Below the pieces are notes generated by a model, which saw nothing but the letters and a program-made list of their open reading frames with translations, did no database searches and was not told where the DNA came from. The translations under genes and the position numbers were made by a program. Below are positions 1 through 9,285 of a DNA stretch of 64,000 nt, one piece after another. The stretch is taken from contig NZ_QYUL01000001.1 of assembly GCF_003590795.1 (NCBI RefSeq), forward strand, positions 637,001 through 701,000, given 5' to 3'. The stretch comes from Azospirillum cavernae. GTDB lineage: Bacteria; Pseudomonadota; Alphaproteobacteria; Azospirillales; Azospirillaceae. The first letter of the stretch is position 1. Every line of letters begins with the position of its first letter.

Positions 1-1
1 T

Positions 2-76
2 GTGATGGCGGACGTCCAGCGGCTTGGGATCGAGACGGCGGGCGCCGTGATCGACACCCGCAGCGTCACGGGATAG
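2..76 (+). CDS. C-terminal end of an unidentified protein (cut by the window edge)
   Basis: An open frame enters from the left edge and reads about 24 residues (ending LGIETAGAVIDTRSVTG) before a TAG stop. The composition looks like genuine coding sequence, not chance. Its last codons overlap the end of the convergent DUF3108 gene by about 11 bp. The fragment is too short for me to assign a family. Confidence 0.45.
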   Translation: MMADVQRLGIETAGAVIDTRSVTG

Positions 77-947
77 CCCGCGTCGGCTCCCCGGCGCGGG
101 CGACGCCGATCAAATGGATGACGACGGCGCCGAACGCGCTGTCGGTTTCCAAGCGAACGGGCAGGGGCGGCGCGTCGGGCAGAATGGGGGCCAACCAGAC
201 ATCGGTCGGCGGCCCGCCCGGCGGGCGCGGCGTGGAGTCCTCCTCCCGTCGCCAGAAAGACGGGCCAGAGGATTGTTTCGCCTGACCGGCGATGGGAATG
301 ATCGATGCCCGGCATTCCTGCGCTGGGCCGGAGAACATCGAATAGCGCGAGGGCGCCAACGGGCGCGTGCCGCCATTGTCGAACCGCATGTCGTAGCGCC
401 GCCGCCCGTCATAAACGGGAACCACGCGGGCGCAGGTCTCGCCGCGCCCGGCGGCCAGCAACAGAAGCAAACCGGCGCTGAGCGGATCGTAGGTGGCGCG
501 GCGCAGAGCCTCGGGAACTGGCGGTCGGTCATCCTCCTCCGGCGGCGGCGTGACCGTGGCGACGACCCCGCCATCGGCGCTGTAGGTCAAGGCGACGCTG
601 CGCGGCTTTTCCCGAAAGACGCTGCTTTGGCTGTGCTGCGCCGGAATCAACCGATCCATCTGGATGGCGCCGTTGCTGCGCGACAGGGTTTTCCAGGGCA
701 GAATCTTGGCGAGGAACCCGCCATTCTGGGCGGTGAGGTCGATCCGATAGGCGTGGTCGGTCAGATCCAGCAGGATGGCGGCGTCCAGAACCGCGATGCC
801 GCCGACATACACCCGGTAGCTGGCCGTCACCGGCGCGGCGACCCCAGGCGCGGGCAACGCCAGCGCGGCGCACAGAGTCAGCCAAAAACGAAGGGCGCGC
901 GGGCGCGCTGAGGCTTGCCGTTTGGCTGTGCGATTTTCTTTCCTCAC
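66..947 (-). CDS. DUF3108 domain periplasmic protein
   Basis: Exported protein of about 293 residues. A basic N-terminus is followed by a hydrophobic stretch (FWLTLCAALALPAPGVAA) that looks like a signal peptide. The body starts with a beta-rich pattern (ASYRVYVGGIAVLDAAI) and continues with GFLAKILPWKTLSRSNG and YDPLSAGLL, the usual DUF3108 pattern of a periplasmic lipocalin-like fold. Its function is not established. I chose a GTG start with AGGAG about 10 bases upstream; the frame stays open further upstream, so an earlier start is possible. It lies divergent from the tRNA gene and converges on the partial gene at the left edge. A proline- and arginine-rich loop near residues 225-240 is probably disordered. 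Confidence 0.7.
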   Translation of the reverse strand: MRKENRTAKRQASARPRALRFWLTLCAALALPAPGVAAPVTASYRVYVGGIAVLDAAILLDLTDHAYRIDLTAQNGGFLAKILPWKTLSRSNGAIQMDRLIPAQHSQSSVFREKPRSVALTYSADGGVVATVTPPPEEDDRPPVPEALRRATYDPLSAGLLLLLAAGRGETCARVVPVYDGRRRYDMRFDNGGTRPLAPSRYSMFSGPAQECRASIIPIAGQAKQSSGPSFWRREEDSTPRPPGGPPTDVWLAPILPDAPPLPVRLETDSAFGAVVIHLIGVARAGEPTRAIP

Positions 948-1086
948 GGAGTGAATCTCCTGCTTGACAGCAATCAACGAACGCCTTAGAAACCCGCCCA
1001 CCGCAGCGGCGGCGCCGACGACAACCGGCGAGACGCCGCTTCCGCCAGGGGACAGCCTGGACCGATGGACAGAGAATTCTGGGATC

Positions 1087-1161
1087 GGGCGTGTAGCTCA
1101 GCGGGAGAGCATTCGCTTCACACGCGAAGGGTCACAGGTTCAATCCCTGTCACGCCCACCA
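1087..1161 (+). tRNA. tRNA-Val (anticodon CAC)
   Basis: Complete cloverleaf. The acceptor stem GGGCGTG pairs with CACGCCC, the D arm is GCTC..GAGC, and the anticodon stem TTCGC/GCGAA encloses a loop with anticodon CAC. The T arm is ACAGG-TTCAATC-CCTGT. The discriminator base is A and the CCA end is encoded. A strong terminator follows a few bases later. Confidence 0.96.
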
Positions 1162-1166
1162 TTAAA

Positions 1167-1203
1167 AAGGCTTCGAGAGAAATCTCGAAGCCTTTTTTCT
1201 TTT
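1167..1203 (+). terminator. Rho-independent terminator of tRNA-Val
   Basis: Perfect 12-bp stem (AAGGCTTCGAGA / TCTCGAAGCCTT) with a GAAA tetraloop, then a T-rich run. It starts six bases after the CCA end of the tRNA, so the tRNA is a single transcription unit. Confidence 0.93.
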
Positions 1204-1415
1204 GCGTGATTTCCAGCCATCCACCACTCGTCGGACGCGCCAAGAAAGCCGTTGGAGGATGGGGTATGAGGCAAAATCGACATTCTAAATGAGTGATATA
1301 TTTTTTGGCCGCTTGATGGGGAAACCTTGCGCAAGATTGATGCAGATCAGCCCTAAGACGCGGGGGGATGGTCTAGGTTTGGAGCATCCTTACCCAATGA
1401 TCGGGATGTCATCTC

Positions 1416-1580
1416 ATGGAAGATACGCGCACTAGTTTGCTGGCCCTTGGCGCGCTCGTCGTCGTTCTGGCCATTCTCATCGGTTCGGCCATTCTGGCCC
1501 CGTCCTTTTTGGCTCTGCTGGCCACGATCCTCGCTTGGGCCAACCTGACCTATCTGATTGGCGTCACGTTGATGCGTTGA
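1416..1580 (+). CDS. Small hydrophobic membrane protein, 54 residues
   Basis: An ATG frame encodes 54 residues that are almost entirely hydrophobic: a short polar start (MEDTRTS), then LLALGALVVVLAILIGSAIL, a proline, FLALLATILAWANLTYLIGV and a final TLMR. This is enough for one long or two short membrane helices with a basic C-terminus. A weak GGGA lies upstream. I do not recognise a family. The amphipathic pattern and synonymous codon choice suggest a real gene, but length alone cannot prove it. It sits alone between the tRNA terminator and panC. Confidence 0.5.
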   Translation: MEDTRTSLLALGALVVVLAILIGSAILAPSFLALLATILAWANLTYLIGVTLMR

Positions 1581-1747
1581 ACGCGGTTGCCGCGCGGCGG
1601 GGGGGGAACGGCGGCCTTCGCCGTCCCCCCCGTTGTGCGTCCGTGTTCTGATCGGGCTTGCTCTTGCGTCGCAGCACGCGGCGCTGGACAGGAACGGTTC
1701 GGCGGTTTATCCAGCGCCAGTTTTCGACGCGCGCAAGGGATGACGCC

Positions 1748-2656
1748 ATGACGACGCCGACGGTTGCCCAAACGGACAGCGCCCTTGCCGCAGGCGGCGC
1801 GGCGGATCATCTGACGGTCCTGCGCAACGTCGCCGATCTGCGCGCCCAAGTCGCCGCGTGGCGTGGCGCCGGGCAGACCGTGGCCCTGGTTCCCACCATG
1901 GGCGCCCTGCATGACGGGCATCTCGCCCTGGTCCGACGCGGGCGCGAATTGGCCGATCATGTCATCGCCAGCGTCTTCGTCAACCCGACCCAATTCGCCC
2001 CGCACGAGGATTTCGACCGCTACCCGCGCGACGAGGCGGGCGACGCCGCCAAGCTGGCGTCCGCCGGATGCGCGGCGCTCTACGCCCCGACGGTGCGCGG
2101 CATGTACCCCGACGGTTTCGCCACCGCCATTTCGGTCGGCGGTCCGTCCGAGGGGTTGTGCGGAAGCTTCCGGCCCCAGATGTTCGGCGGCGTCGCCATT
2201 GTCGTCACCAAGCTGTTTCTCCAGGCGTTGCCCGACGTGGCGGTGTTCGGGGAAAAAGATTACCAGCAACTGATGGTGATCCGTCGCTTCACCCGCGATC
2301 TCGACATCCCGGTGCGGGTGGAGGGCCTGCCGACGGTGCGCGAGGCCGACGGGCTGGCCCTGTCCTCGCGCAACGCCTATCTCAGCCCTGACGAGCGCGC
2401 CCGTGCCCCGGAACTGAACCGCGCCCTGACCGTCGCCGCCGCCGCGCTGACCGCTGGGGCCGAGTTGGACGGCGTGTTGACGGCGGTGCGCGGGCGGATC
2501 GCCGAGGCGGGCTTCGGCGCCATCGACTATGTGGAGCTGCGCGACGGCGAGACTTTGGCGCCAATCACCCGCGTCGAGCGTCCGGCCCGGTTGCTGGTGG
2601 CGGCCTGGTTGGGCAAGGCCCGCTTGATCGACAACGTGCCGGTGCAACCGGCGTGA
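1748..2656 (+). CDS. panC: Pantothenate synthetase
   Basis: Cytoplasmic ATP-dependent ligase that condenses pantoate with beta-alanine to give pantothenate, the precursor of coenzyme A. The 302-residue product has the nucleotidyl-transferase signature VPTMGALHDGHLALV (HDGH near residues 55-58), the FVNPTQF pantoate-site segment, VFGEKDYQQL near 166-175 and the ATP-loop LSSRNAYLS near 205-213. Its length is slightly above the usual 280-290 because of an N-terminal extension with no clear function. The ATG was chosen because it removes an unrelated basic leader in the longer open frame. panB is not in the window, so the pathway genes are split here. Confidence 0.93.
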   Translation: MTTPTVAQTDSALAAGGAADHLTVLRNVADLRAQVAAWRGAGQTVALVPTMGALHDGHLALVRRGRELADHVIASVFVNPTQFAPHEDFDRYPRDEAGDAAKLASAGCAALYAPTVRGMYPDGFATAISVGGPSEGLCGSFRPQMFGGVAIVVTKLFLQALPDVAVFGEKDYQQLMVIRRFTRDLDIPVRVEGLPTVREADGLALSSRNAYLSPDERARAPELNRALTVAAAALTAGAELDGVLTAVRGRIAEAGFGAIDYVELRDGETLAPITRVERPARLLVAAWLGKARLIDNVPVQPA

Positions 2657-2769
2657 GTTTTTGGAGCCGCTTCAGATTGTCACAAGCGACGGTTTGACCG
2701 GGGGGGTAGCATTCCCTAAACTGTCGCTTGGGTGGATCCTGTCGGATCCTGGTGGGCGGAGAGGCTATC

Positions 2770-3228
2770 TTGCGGCTGGTTCGACGAAACGCCAACGGAG
2801 AAACGGTGTCGCTGCTGCCGGTGATTCTCGCCGGTCTTTTGGTGACTCTGGCTGTGTTGGGTGGAACAGGCGCGGTGATCGCCAGCAAGAACGCCAGCCC
2901 CAGCGCCGGATCCGACAAGCTTGGCCCGAAGAAGAATTACGCGGCCTTGCCGCAAATGACCTTCACCCTGGGCGGCGGCGACGCCCGTCTGGTCGATGTG
3001 AAGGTTCTGCTGGAGGTTGATCCGCTGGTGGACGGCAAGGTGGCCGAACCCTATGTGCCGCGCATCACCGATCAATTGTCGGACAAGATGCGCCAGATCG
3101 ACCCGCAGCAATTGGCCGGGGCCGATGGGGCCAAGCTGATGAAAAGCACCATCGCCAGCGTGCTGGATCGTGAAATGCGCAACGTGCGCGTTCGCGAGAT
3201 TTTGCTCGACCGCTTGGTCGTTCACTGA
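2770..3228 (+). CDS. FliL-like protein (first of two in the window)
   Basis: Inner-membrane protein with a short cytoplasmic start (LRLVRRNANGE), one membrane helix (LLPVILAGLLVTLAVLGGTGAVIA) and a periplasmic domain. That domain carries the FliL pattern: MTFTLGGGDARLVDVKVLLEVD, then a helical segment and VREILLDRLVV at the end. In flagellated bacteria FliL supports the stator units of the motor. Here no flagellar gene is adjacent: panC lies upstream and aroF-like DAHP synthase is convergent. The start is uncertain. A TTG with GGAGAGG five bases upstream was chosen; a GTG 36 bases downstream also has GGAG. It may be a flagellar accessory protein or a partner of another rotary or proton-channel system. 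Confidence 0.72.
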   Translation: MRLVRRNANGETVSLLPVILAGLLVTLAVLGGTGAVIASKNASPSAGSDKLGPKKNYAALPQMTFTLGGGDARLVDVKVLLEVDPLVDGKVAEPYVPRITDQLSDKMRQIDPQQLAGADGAKLMKSTIASVLDREMRNVRVREILLDRLVVH

Positions 3229-3266
3229 TTTTTTCAGATTTTTTGATCGTTTGGTCGCAGAAACGA

Positions 3267-3304
3267 ACGGACCGAAGCCGCGAGGCTCCGGTCCGTTTTT
3301 CGTT
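3267..3304. terminator. Terminator between the FliL-like gene and DAHP synthase
   Basis: Inverted repeat ACGGACCGAAGCC / GGCTCCGGTCCGT with a GCGA loop and one mismatch, followed on the plus strand by TTTTT. It lies between two convergent genes and could stop transcription from the plus-strand side; the minus-strand flank is less T-rich. Confidence 0.8.
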
Positions 3305-4695
3305 CACTCGGCGGCGACGGACGCGCGGCGCTGGGCCTCACGCTCCACCCGGCCACGCTTCAACTCGCCGGCCAGCAGGAAGGCCAGCTCCAGCGATTGG
3401 CTGGCGTTCAGGCGCGGGTCGCAAGCGGTGTGGTAGCGCTGCGCCAGCTTGTGATCGGTGATCGCCTGGGCGCCGCCGGTGCATTCGGTGACGTCCTGGC
3501 CGGTCAGCTCGAAATGCACGCCGCCCGCCTGGGTGCCTTCGGCCTGATGCACGTCGAAGAAGCCGCGCGCCTCGGCCAACACCTTTTCCACCGGGCGGGT
3601 CTTGTAGCCCGTGGTCGATTTGATGGTGTTGCCGTGCATCGGGTCGCAGGACCAGACGACGCTGCGCCCCTCGCTCTTGACCTTGCGCAGCAGGGGCGGG
3701 AATTTCTCCGTCACCTTCTCGGCCCCCATGCGGACGATCAGGGTCAGACGACCGGCCTCGTTGTCGGGGTTCAGGATGTCGATCAGGCGGATCAACTCGT
3801 CCGGGTCGGTGGTCGGGCCGCATTTCAGGCCGATGGGGTTCTTCACCCCGCGCAGGAACTCGACATGCGCGCCATCGGGCTGGCGGGTGCGGTCGCCGAT
3901 CCACAGCATGTGGGCCGACACGTCGTACCAATCGCCGCTCGTGCTGTCGATTCGGGTCAGCGCCTCTTCAAACGGCAGCAGCAAGGCTTCGTGGCTGGTG
4001 AAGAAATCGGTCTCGCGGATCTGCGGGGTGGTTTCCGCCGTGATGCCGCAGGCCGCCATGAAGGCCAGCGTTTCGTCCAGCCGGTTGGCCAGCTCCTGGA
4101 AATGCTCGCCCGCCGGGGAACGCTCGACGAAGCTCAGGGTCCATTGATGGACCTTGTGCAGATCGGCGTAACCACCCTGCGCGAAGGCGCGCAGCAGGTT
4201 CAGCGTCGCCGCCGCCTGGGTGTAGGCCTGCATCATGCGTTCCGGGTCGGGAACGCGCGAATCGGCGGTGAAGTCGAAGCCGTTGATGATGTCGCCCCGG
4301 TAGGAGGGCAGCGACACGCCGTCGATGTCTTCCATGTCGGTGGAACGCGGCTTGGCGAACTGACCGGCCATGCGGCCGACCTTGACCACCGGGATGGCCG
4401 CGCCGAAGGTCAGCACGACCGCCATCTGCAACAGCACGCGGAAGGTGTCGCGGATGTTGTTGGGGTGGAATTCGGCGAAGCTTTCGGCGCAATCGCCGCC
4501 CTGCAACAGGAACGCCTTGCCGACCGACGCGTCGGCCAGCTTGGCCTTCAGCTTGCGGGCTTCACCGGCGAAGACCAGGGGGGGATAGCTGGCCAGACGC
4601 TGTTCGACCGCTTCGACCTTGGATTGGTCGGGATAGGTCGGCATCTGCTTTGCCGGTTTCGACCTCCAACTGGCGGGTGTCCAACGCTCGACCAT
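3304..4695 (-). CDS. 3-deoxy-7-phosphoheptulonate synthase, class II
   Basis: First enzyme of the shikimate pathway, condensing phosphoenolpyruvate with erythrose 4-phosphate. The product of about 463 residues matches the plant-like class II type throughout: [19 protein letters not shown] at the start, [28 protein letters not shown] (the conserved metal-site cysteine), [39 protein letters not shown] and [19 protein letters not shown] at the end. The start was set at the ATG before [13 protein letters not shown], where homologues begin; an upstream frame extension looks non-coding. It is transcribed alone. Feedback control of this class is by aromatic metabolites in some organisms, but I see nothing here that shows it. 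Confidence 0.93.
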   Translation of the reverse strand: MVERWTPASWRSKPAKQMPTYPDQSKVEAVEQRLASYPPLVFAGEARKLKAKLADASVGKAFLLQGGDCAESFAEFHPNNIRDTFRVLLQMAVVLTFGAAIPVVKVGRMAGQFAKPRSTDMEDIDGVSLPSYRGDIINGFDFTADSRVPDPERMMQAYTQAAATLNLLRAFAQGGYADLHKVHQWTLSFVERSPAGEHFQELANRLDETLAFMAACGITAETTPQIRETDFFTSHEALLLPFEEALTRIDSTSGDWYDVSAHMLWIGDRTRQPDGAHVEFLRGVKNPIGLKCGPTTDPDELIRLIDILNPDNEAGRLTLIVRMGAEKVTEKFPPLLRKVKSEGRSVVWSCDPMHGNTIKSTTGYKTRPVEKVLAEARGFFDVHQAEGTQAGGVHFELTGQDVTECTGGAQAITDHKLAQRYHTACDPRLNASQSLELAFLLAGELKRGRVEREAQRRASVAAE

Positions 4696-4925
4696 GACGC
4701 GCCTGCTCTTCCTTGACGGGGGTGACGAATGCGATTGGGCCATTAGGCCGGTGATCGCCCCAGGGGGTCAACTCTATAGCCCGATTCGCGGCAACTTTTC
4801 CACCGTTTCAGGGGAAACATTCGCAACGCTTGGCAAGCCCGCCGCTGGCAAATGAACCGTGACAGCCAACCGGGCCGGGCCGTATACACAGCGTTCGCGC
4901 AGCCGATGTCCAAAGGAAAACGCCG

Positions 4926-6284
4926 GTGAAACCATCCGTCTGGCCCGCTTCCTGGCTGAACGCCGTGTCGATCTATCTCGACCGCCGGGTTCTGGTGATC
5001 CTGTTTCTGGGCTTTTCCGAAGGCTTGCCGCTGGCGCTGACCGGATCGACCCTGAGTGTCTGGCTGCGCGAACAGGGGGTGAGCAAGACCGGAATCGGCC
5101 TGTTCGCCCTCGTCACCATGCCCTACGCCCTGAAATTCCTGTGGGCGCCGCTGATCGACCGTTTGCGCCTGCCGCTGCTGACCCGGCTGTTCGGGCGGCG
5201 GCGCGGTTGGGCCTTGGTCACGCAGGCCGGGCTGATGGTGGCGTTGCTGGGGCTGGCGGGGACAAATCCGGCGACAGAGCTTTGGTGGACGGCGTTGTTC
5301 GCGGTGCTGGTCTCCTTCTGCTCGGCCAGTCAGGACATTGTTGTGGACGCCTATCGGGTCGAGGTGCTGGACGAGAACCGGCAGGCCGCCGGGGCGGCGG
5401 TACTGGTGCTGGGCTATCGCTTCGGCATGCTGGCGGCGGGGGCGGGGGCGCTCTACATCGCCGATTTCCATGGCTGGAGCGTGGCGTATGAGGCGATGGC
5501 GGCGCTGGTGCTGGTCGGCGTCGTGACCATCCTCATCAACAAGGAGCCGAAGGTCGCCGTTTCCCCGGAATCGCTTCAGCGCGAACAGCACGTCGCCGAC
5601 TGGCTGGCGGCGCGCCCGCATCTGTCCGGGCGGATGGCGGCCCTGCTGTCCTGGCTCTATGGCGCGGTGGTCGCCCCCTTCGCCCAATTCATGAGCCGCA
5701 AGGGCTGGGTCGTCATGCTGGCCTTCATCGCCACCTACAAGCTGGGCGAGGTGCTGGCCGGGGTGATGTCGTCACCCTTTTACGTCGATCTCGGTTTCAC
5801 CAAGCTCGAAATAGCCAATGTGACCAAGCTGTTCGGGCTGTGGGCGACGATCATCGGCGGGCTGCTCGGCGGGTTGCTGGTCGGGCGGGTCGGGGTGCTG
5901 CGCGGCCTGATGATCGGCGGCATCCTGCAAATGGTCTCCAACATCAGCTATGTGGCGTTGGCTTGGGCCGGGCATGACGTGTCGGCGTTGGCGGTGACGG
6001 TGGCGGTGGAGAATGTTTGCGGCGGCGTCGCCACGGCGGCCTTCGTCGCCTATCTGTCCGGCCTGTGCAACGTCGCCTACACCGCGACGCAATACGCGCT
6101 GCTGTCGAGCTTTTACAAGCTGGGCGGCGATCTGTTCGGCGCGTCCTCGGGCTGGTTGGCCGACCGCATGGATTGGGTCAGTTTCTTCCTGCTGTCGATG
6201 GCGGGGGCGCTGCCCGCCTTGATCCTGCTGACCCGCCTGATGGGGCTGGAATCGCGGCGGGCGGCCCCCGCCCCGGCGGAGTAG
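4926..6284 (+). CDS. ampG: AmpG-like muropeptide permease (MFS)
   Basis: Inner-membrane transporter of 452 residues with about 12-14 hydrophobic segments. The first segment LVILFLGFSEGLPLALTGSTL followed by LREQGVSKTGIGLFAL is typical of AmpG, as are FLWAPLIDR, a RRRGW loop, SASQDIVVDAYRVE (near residue 140) and TATQYALLSS late in the protein. AmpG imports anhydro-muropeptides released from peptidoglycan for recycling and can feed beta-lactamase induction. The GTG start has AAAGGA about 8 bases upstream. No ampR, ampD or beta-lactamase gene is near, so a recycling role is more likely than a resistance circuit. Confidence 0.85.
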   Translation: MKPSVWPASWLNAVSIYLDRRVLVILFLGFSEGLPLALTGSTLSVWLREQGVSKTGIGLFALVTMPYALKFLWAPLIDRLRLPLLTRLFGRRRGWALVTQAGLMVALLGLAGTNPATELWWTALFAVLVSFCSASQDIVVDAYRVEVLDENRQAAGAAVLVLGYRFGMLAAGAGALYIADFHGWSVAYEAMAALVLVGVVTILINKEPKVAVSPESLQREQHVADWLAARPHLSGRMAALLSWLYGAVVAPFAQFMSRKGWVVMLAFIATYKLGEVLAGVMSSPFYVDLGFTKLEIANVTKLFGLWATIIGGLLGGLLVGRVGVLRGLMIGGILQMVSNISYVALAWAGHDVSALAVTVAVENVCGGVATAAFVAYLSGLCNVAYTATQYALLSSFYKLGGDLFGASSGWLADRMDWVSFFLLSMAGALPALILLTRLMGLESRRAAPAPAE

Positions 6285-6465
6285 CGGGGCAGGGCGCGCG
6301 CGTGTTTGAGGTTTGAAACGCGGCGGTAATTCTACTGTAACGATTTAGATCTGAAAGATTTTCCCGCATAGAGGTATAAAGCAAAAAGGCCGGTCCCCGA
6401 CAATTCGACTCAATCGGACACGCTTCGCCGAAACCCGACCGGCTGATACAGGAAGGGTTCAGGAC

Positions 6466-7845
6466 ATGACGATTCGAATTTGTCCCATCGCCATGGTCGC
6501 GTTGGCGGCGCTTGGCGCGGGCGTCGCGCTGCCAGCGCAGGCGCAAATCACCCCGGTGGACATCCCGGCCAGCTTTGGCGTCGGCGATCAGGGCACGACG
6601 ATTCAGGGCTGGATCGCCAACAACCAGCAATCCCAAATTCGCGGGCATGGTTGGGCGGTGTGGGCCGGGCTGAACGCGCCGTCGGGCCAAAGCCACAACG
6701 GGGCGGTTCTGCCGGTCTGGGAAACCTGGCTCGGCACGGACGAGGTTTTCGCCGTTCCGACGAAGTCGCTGCTGACCGCCGACAAAAAGGCGGTGACGGC
6801 CCCGGCCCGCCATTTCGTCAAGCCGCACCAGTTCGGCCATCTCGCCCAGTTGGCCGGGAAAGCCGCCGCGTCGAAAGGGGACGCGCTTCAGGTCGTTTCC
6901 TTCAACAAATTCAGCCCGTCGGCGGCGTCCTTCATCGCGGCCCCGCAAACCATCGCCGGGTTGAGCGGCTCGTATTCGATCAACACCAAGGCCAGCTTGG
7001 CCACGCTCAACAGCGCTTGGGCGGCGACCGTTCCCACCACCAACCGGGCGATCAATGATTTCCCGGTCGACGCGCTGGAGTTGAAGCCGGTGTTCGGCGT
7101 GGTCGCCCAAAAGGGCTACACGCCGCTGCCGCTGTGGCAAGGGCCGTCGCAAGCGACCAACGCCACAAACCCGACGCCCAACACCTGGAAAACCTGCGTC
7201 GCCGTCGATCCGGCGGGCACGGGCGGCACAATCCCCATCAGCCAGAGCAAGCTGAGCAAGGCCGACGTCGCCGCCCTGAACGCGGCGGCCAAGAGCGCAG
7301 GGTTGGCCTGCACCGTCGGCTATTACGCCCCGGTCGGCGCGCTGTACAATTTCACCCTGTCGGCGGACGAGGCCGCCGCGATGAAGAGCGCCCAAGGGGT
7401 CACAGCGTCGGCGGGCGATTACGCCGTGCTGTTCGCCATGCATGTGAACAGCAAGGAAGTTCCGTTCTGGACGTGGCAGACCTACTATTGGCAGCCCGGC
7501 CCCGACACCCCGAACAAATTCCCCGGATCCAAGGCGGACGCTCCCGCCAGCCTCCCGGCGCCGTTCAACAACTACGCCATGTGCACCAGCTACAGCCAGA
7601 CCATCCCGGTCAACAGCACCAAGATGGCGGTGTGCTTCAACCCCTATCTGGAAACCGATCCCGGCATTCCAGCGGGCATCACGTCGAACTGCGTGAGCTG
7701 CCATGGCTTGGCCGGGGTGGGCACAGGCCCCACATATCCGGCGAACTACAGCAAGCCGATCAATTTCTTCGGCGACACCAAATATTTCACCAAAAACTCG
7801 ACCCGCACCGATTTCTCCTGGGCGGTGGCCAGCCCGCCGAATTGA
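6466..7845 (+). CDS. Secreted protein with a single c-type haem motif, function unknown
   Basis: 459 residues with a clear signal peptide ending ALPAQAQ. The mature part contains GHGWAVWAGLNAPSGQS, LPVWETWLGTDEVF, paired tryptophans in PFWTWQTYYWQPGP, and a single CVSCH haem-binding motif about 45 residues from the end. Four further cysteines (in KTCVAV, GLACTVG, YAMCTS, MAVCFNP) could form disulfides. The protein is far longer than a simple cytochrome c, so the haem probably serves a larger periplasmic domain. I know similar haem proteins are found in proteobacteria without a defined function. The ATG follows AGGAAGGG. It appears monocistronic, with an inverted repeat downstream. A role in periplasmic redox chemistry is inference only. 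Confidence 0.7.
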   Translation: MTIRICPIAMVALAALGAGVALPAQAQITPVDIPASFGVGDQGTTIQGWIANNQQSQIRGHGWAVWAGLNAPSGQSHNGAVLPVWETWLGTDEVFAVPTKSLLTADKKAVTAPARHFVKPHQFGHLAQLAGKAAASKGDALQVVSFNKFSPSAASFIAAPQTIAGLSGSYSINTKASLATLNSAWAATVPTTNRAINDFPVDALELKPVFGVVAQKGYTPLPLWQGPSQATNATNPTPNTWKTCVAVDPAGTGGTIPISQSKLSKADVAALNAAAKSAGLACTVGYYAPVGALYNFTLSADEAAAMKSAQGVTASAGDYAVLFAMHVNSKEVPFWTWQTYYWQPGPDTPNKFPGSKADAPASLPAPFNNYAMCTSYSQTIPVNSTKMAVCFNPYLETDPGIPAGITSNCVSCHGLAGVGTGPTYPANYSKPINFFGDTKYFTKNSTRTDFSWAVASPPN

Positions 7846-7889
7846 TCGCCCGCCGAATTGATCGGTTGAGGCGATCCTGAAAGGGAAGG

Positions 7890-7922
7890 GGCGGCGCATC
7901 CGAGGGAAGCGCCGCCCTCTTT
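7890..7922 (+). terminator. Probable terminator after the haem-motif protein
   Basis: Perfect 8-bp stem GGCGGCGC / GCGCCGCC with an 11-base loop, followed by CTCTTTGT. The T-run is short. It lies between two convergent genes. Confidence 0.55.
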
Positions 7923-7923
7923 G

Positions 7924-9285
7924 TCAGGTCGGATCGGGCGATTTTTCGCGCATCAGCACGAATTCTTCGGCGGTGGAGGGGTGCAGGGCGATGGTGCGGT
8001 CGAAATCGCGCTTGGTCGCCCCGCAATTCAGGGCGATGCCCAACGCCTGCATCATTTCCGGCGCGTCCATGCCCATCATGTGGCAGCCCAACACCCGTTG
8101 GCTCTCGCCATCGACGACCAGCTTCATCAGGATCCGCTCGTCGCGGCCCGACAGCGTGTGCTTCATCGGGCGGAAACCCGCCTTGTAAACATCCACCTTG
8201 GCGTGGGCCGCGCGGGCTTGCGCCTCGGTCAAGCCGACCGTGCCGAGCGGCGGGATGGAGAAGACCGCCGTCGGCACATTGTCGTAACCGATGCGGGTGG
8301 GGGTGTCGTTGAACAGGGTTTCGGCGAGCGCCCGCCCCTCGGCGATGGCGATGGGGGTGAGCGCCATGCGGTCGGTGACGTCGCCGATGGCGTAGACGCT
8401 GTCCACGCTGGTGCGCGACCATTCATCGACCGGAATGGCCCCGGCCTTGTCCAGCGTCACGCCGATGGAGTCCAGGCCAAGCCCGTTGGTGTTGGGGTGG
8501 CGCCCGGTGGCGGCCATGACGAGGCCGACGTCGTGCGTCCGGCCCAGATGGTCGGTGACTCGGTAGCCGTCGGCGGTTTTCTCGATCTTGGTCGGTTTGG
8601 CCCCGGACAGGATGGCGATTCCGCGCTTTTTCATCTCGCCTTCCAGCGCGACGCGGATGTCGTCGTCAAAGCCGTTCAGCAGATGCTCGCCGCGAATCAT
8701 CAGCGAGACGTCGGCCCCCAACCCCCGGAAAATCCCGGCGAACTCGACGGCGATGTAGCCGCCGCCCAAAATCAGCACGGATTTCGGCAGAACCGGCAAA
8801 TCCAGCGCCTCGTTGGAGGTCACGGCGTGTTCCATCCCCTCGATGGGGAGCTTGGTCGGCCAGCCGCCAGTGGCGATCAGGATGCGACGCGCGGTGTGAC
8901 GCTTGCCGTCCACCTCGACCGTGTGGGGATCGACGATGCGGCCAAAGGACTCGAACAGCGTGACGCCGGAGTTCTTCAGCATGGAGAGGTAGAGGCCGTT
9001 CAGCCGGTCGATCTCCGCGTTCTTGCGGGCGATCAGGGTCGGCCAATCGAAGGCGGGAGTCGGAACGTCCCAACCGAAGCCGCGCGCGTCCTCGAAGCCG
9101 TCGCCGAACTGGGCGGCGTAGACCAGCAGCTTTTTCGGCACGCAGCCGCGAATGACGCAGGTGCCGCCGACTCGGCTGCCCTCGCAAATCGCCACCTTGG
9201 CGCCATAGGACGCGGCGCGGCGGCTGGCGGCGACGCCGCCCGACCCGGCTCCGATGGTGAAGAGGTCAAAATCGAACTCGGCCAA
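7924..9285 (-). CDS. gor: Glutathione-disulfide reductase
   Basis: Flavoprotein that reduces oxidised glutathione with NADPH in the cytoplasm. The 453-residue product has the FAD-binding GAGSGG at residues 12-17, the redox-active disulfide in GGTCVIRGCVPKK (Cys43 and Cys48), the NADPH-binding LGGGYIAVEFAG near 170, ATGRHPNT near 270, GDVTDR and the C-terminal HPSTAEEF with the catalytic histidine. Similar flavoproteins (mercuric or lipoamide reductases) have a different disulfide spacing and context. The TTG start was chosen because AAGGAG lies six bases before it and the frame upstream is proline-rich and unlike the family. Confidence 0.93.
   Translation of the reverse strand: MAEFDFDLFTIGAGSGGVAASRRAASYGAKVAICEGSRVGGTCVIRGCVPKKLLVYAAQFGDGFEDARGFGWDVPTPAFDWPTLIARKNAEIDRLNGLYLSMLKNSGVTLFESFGRIVDPHTVEVDGKRHTARRILIATGGWPTKLPIEGMEHAVTSNEALDLPVLPKSVLILGGGYIAVEFAGIFRGLGADVSLMIRGEHLLNGFDDDIRVALEGEMKKRGIAILSGAKPTKIEKTADGYRVTDHLGRTHDVGLVMAATGRHPNTNGLGLDSIGVTLDKAGAIPVDEWSRTSVDSVYAIGDVTDRMALTPIAIAEGRALAETLFNDTPTRIGYDNVPTAVFSIPPLGTVGLTEAQARAAHAKVDVYKAGFRPMKHTLSGRDERILMKLVVDGESQRVLGCHMMGMDAPEMMQALGIALNCGATKRDFDRTIALHPSTAEEFVLMREKSPDPT

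Noticed and set aside
1204-1415. An integrated element next to tRNA-Val
   Set aside because: tRNA genes are frequent integration sites, but there is no integrase, no repeat of the tRNA 3' end downstream, and flanking genes are housekeeping.
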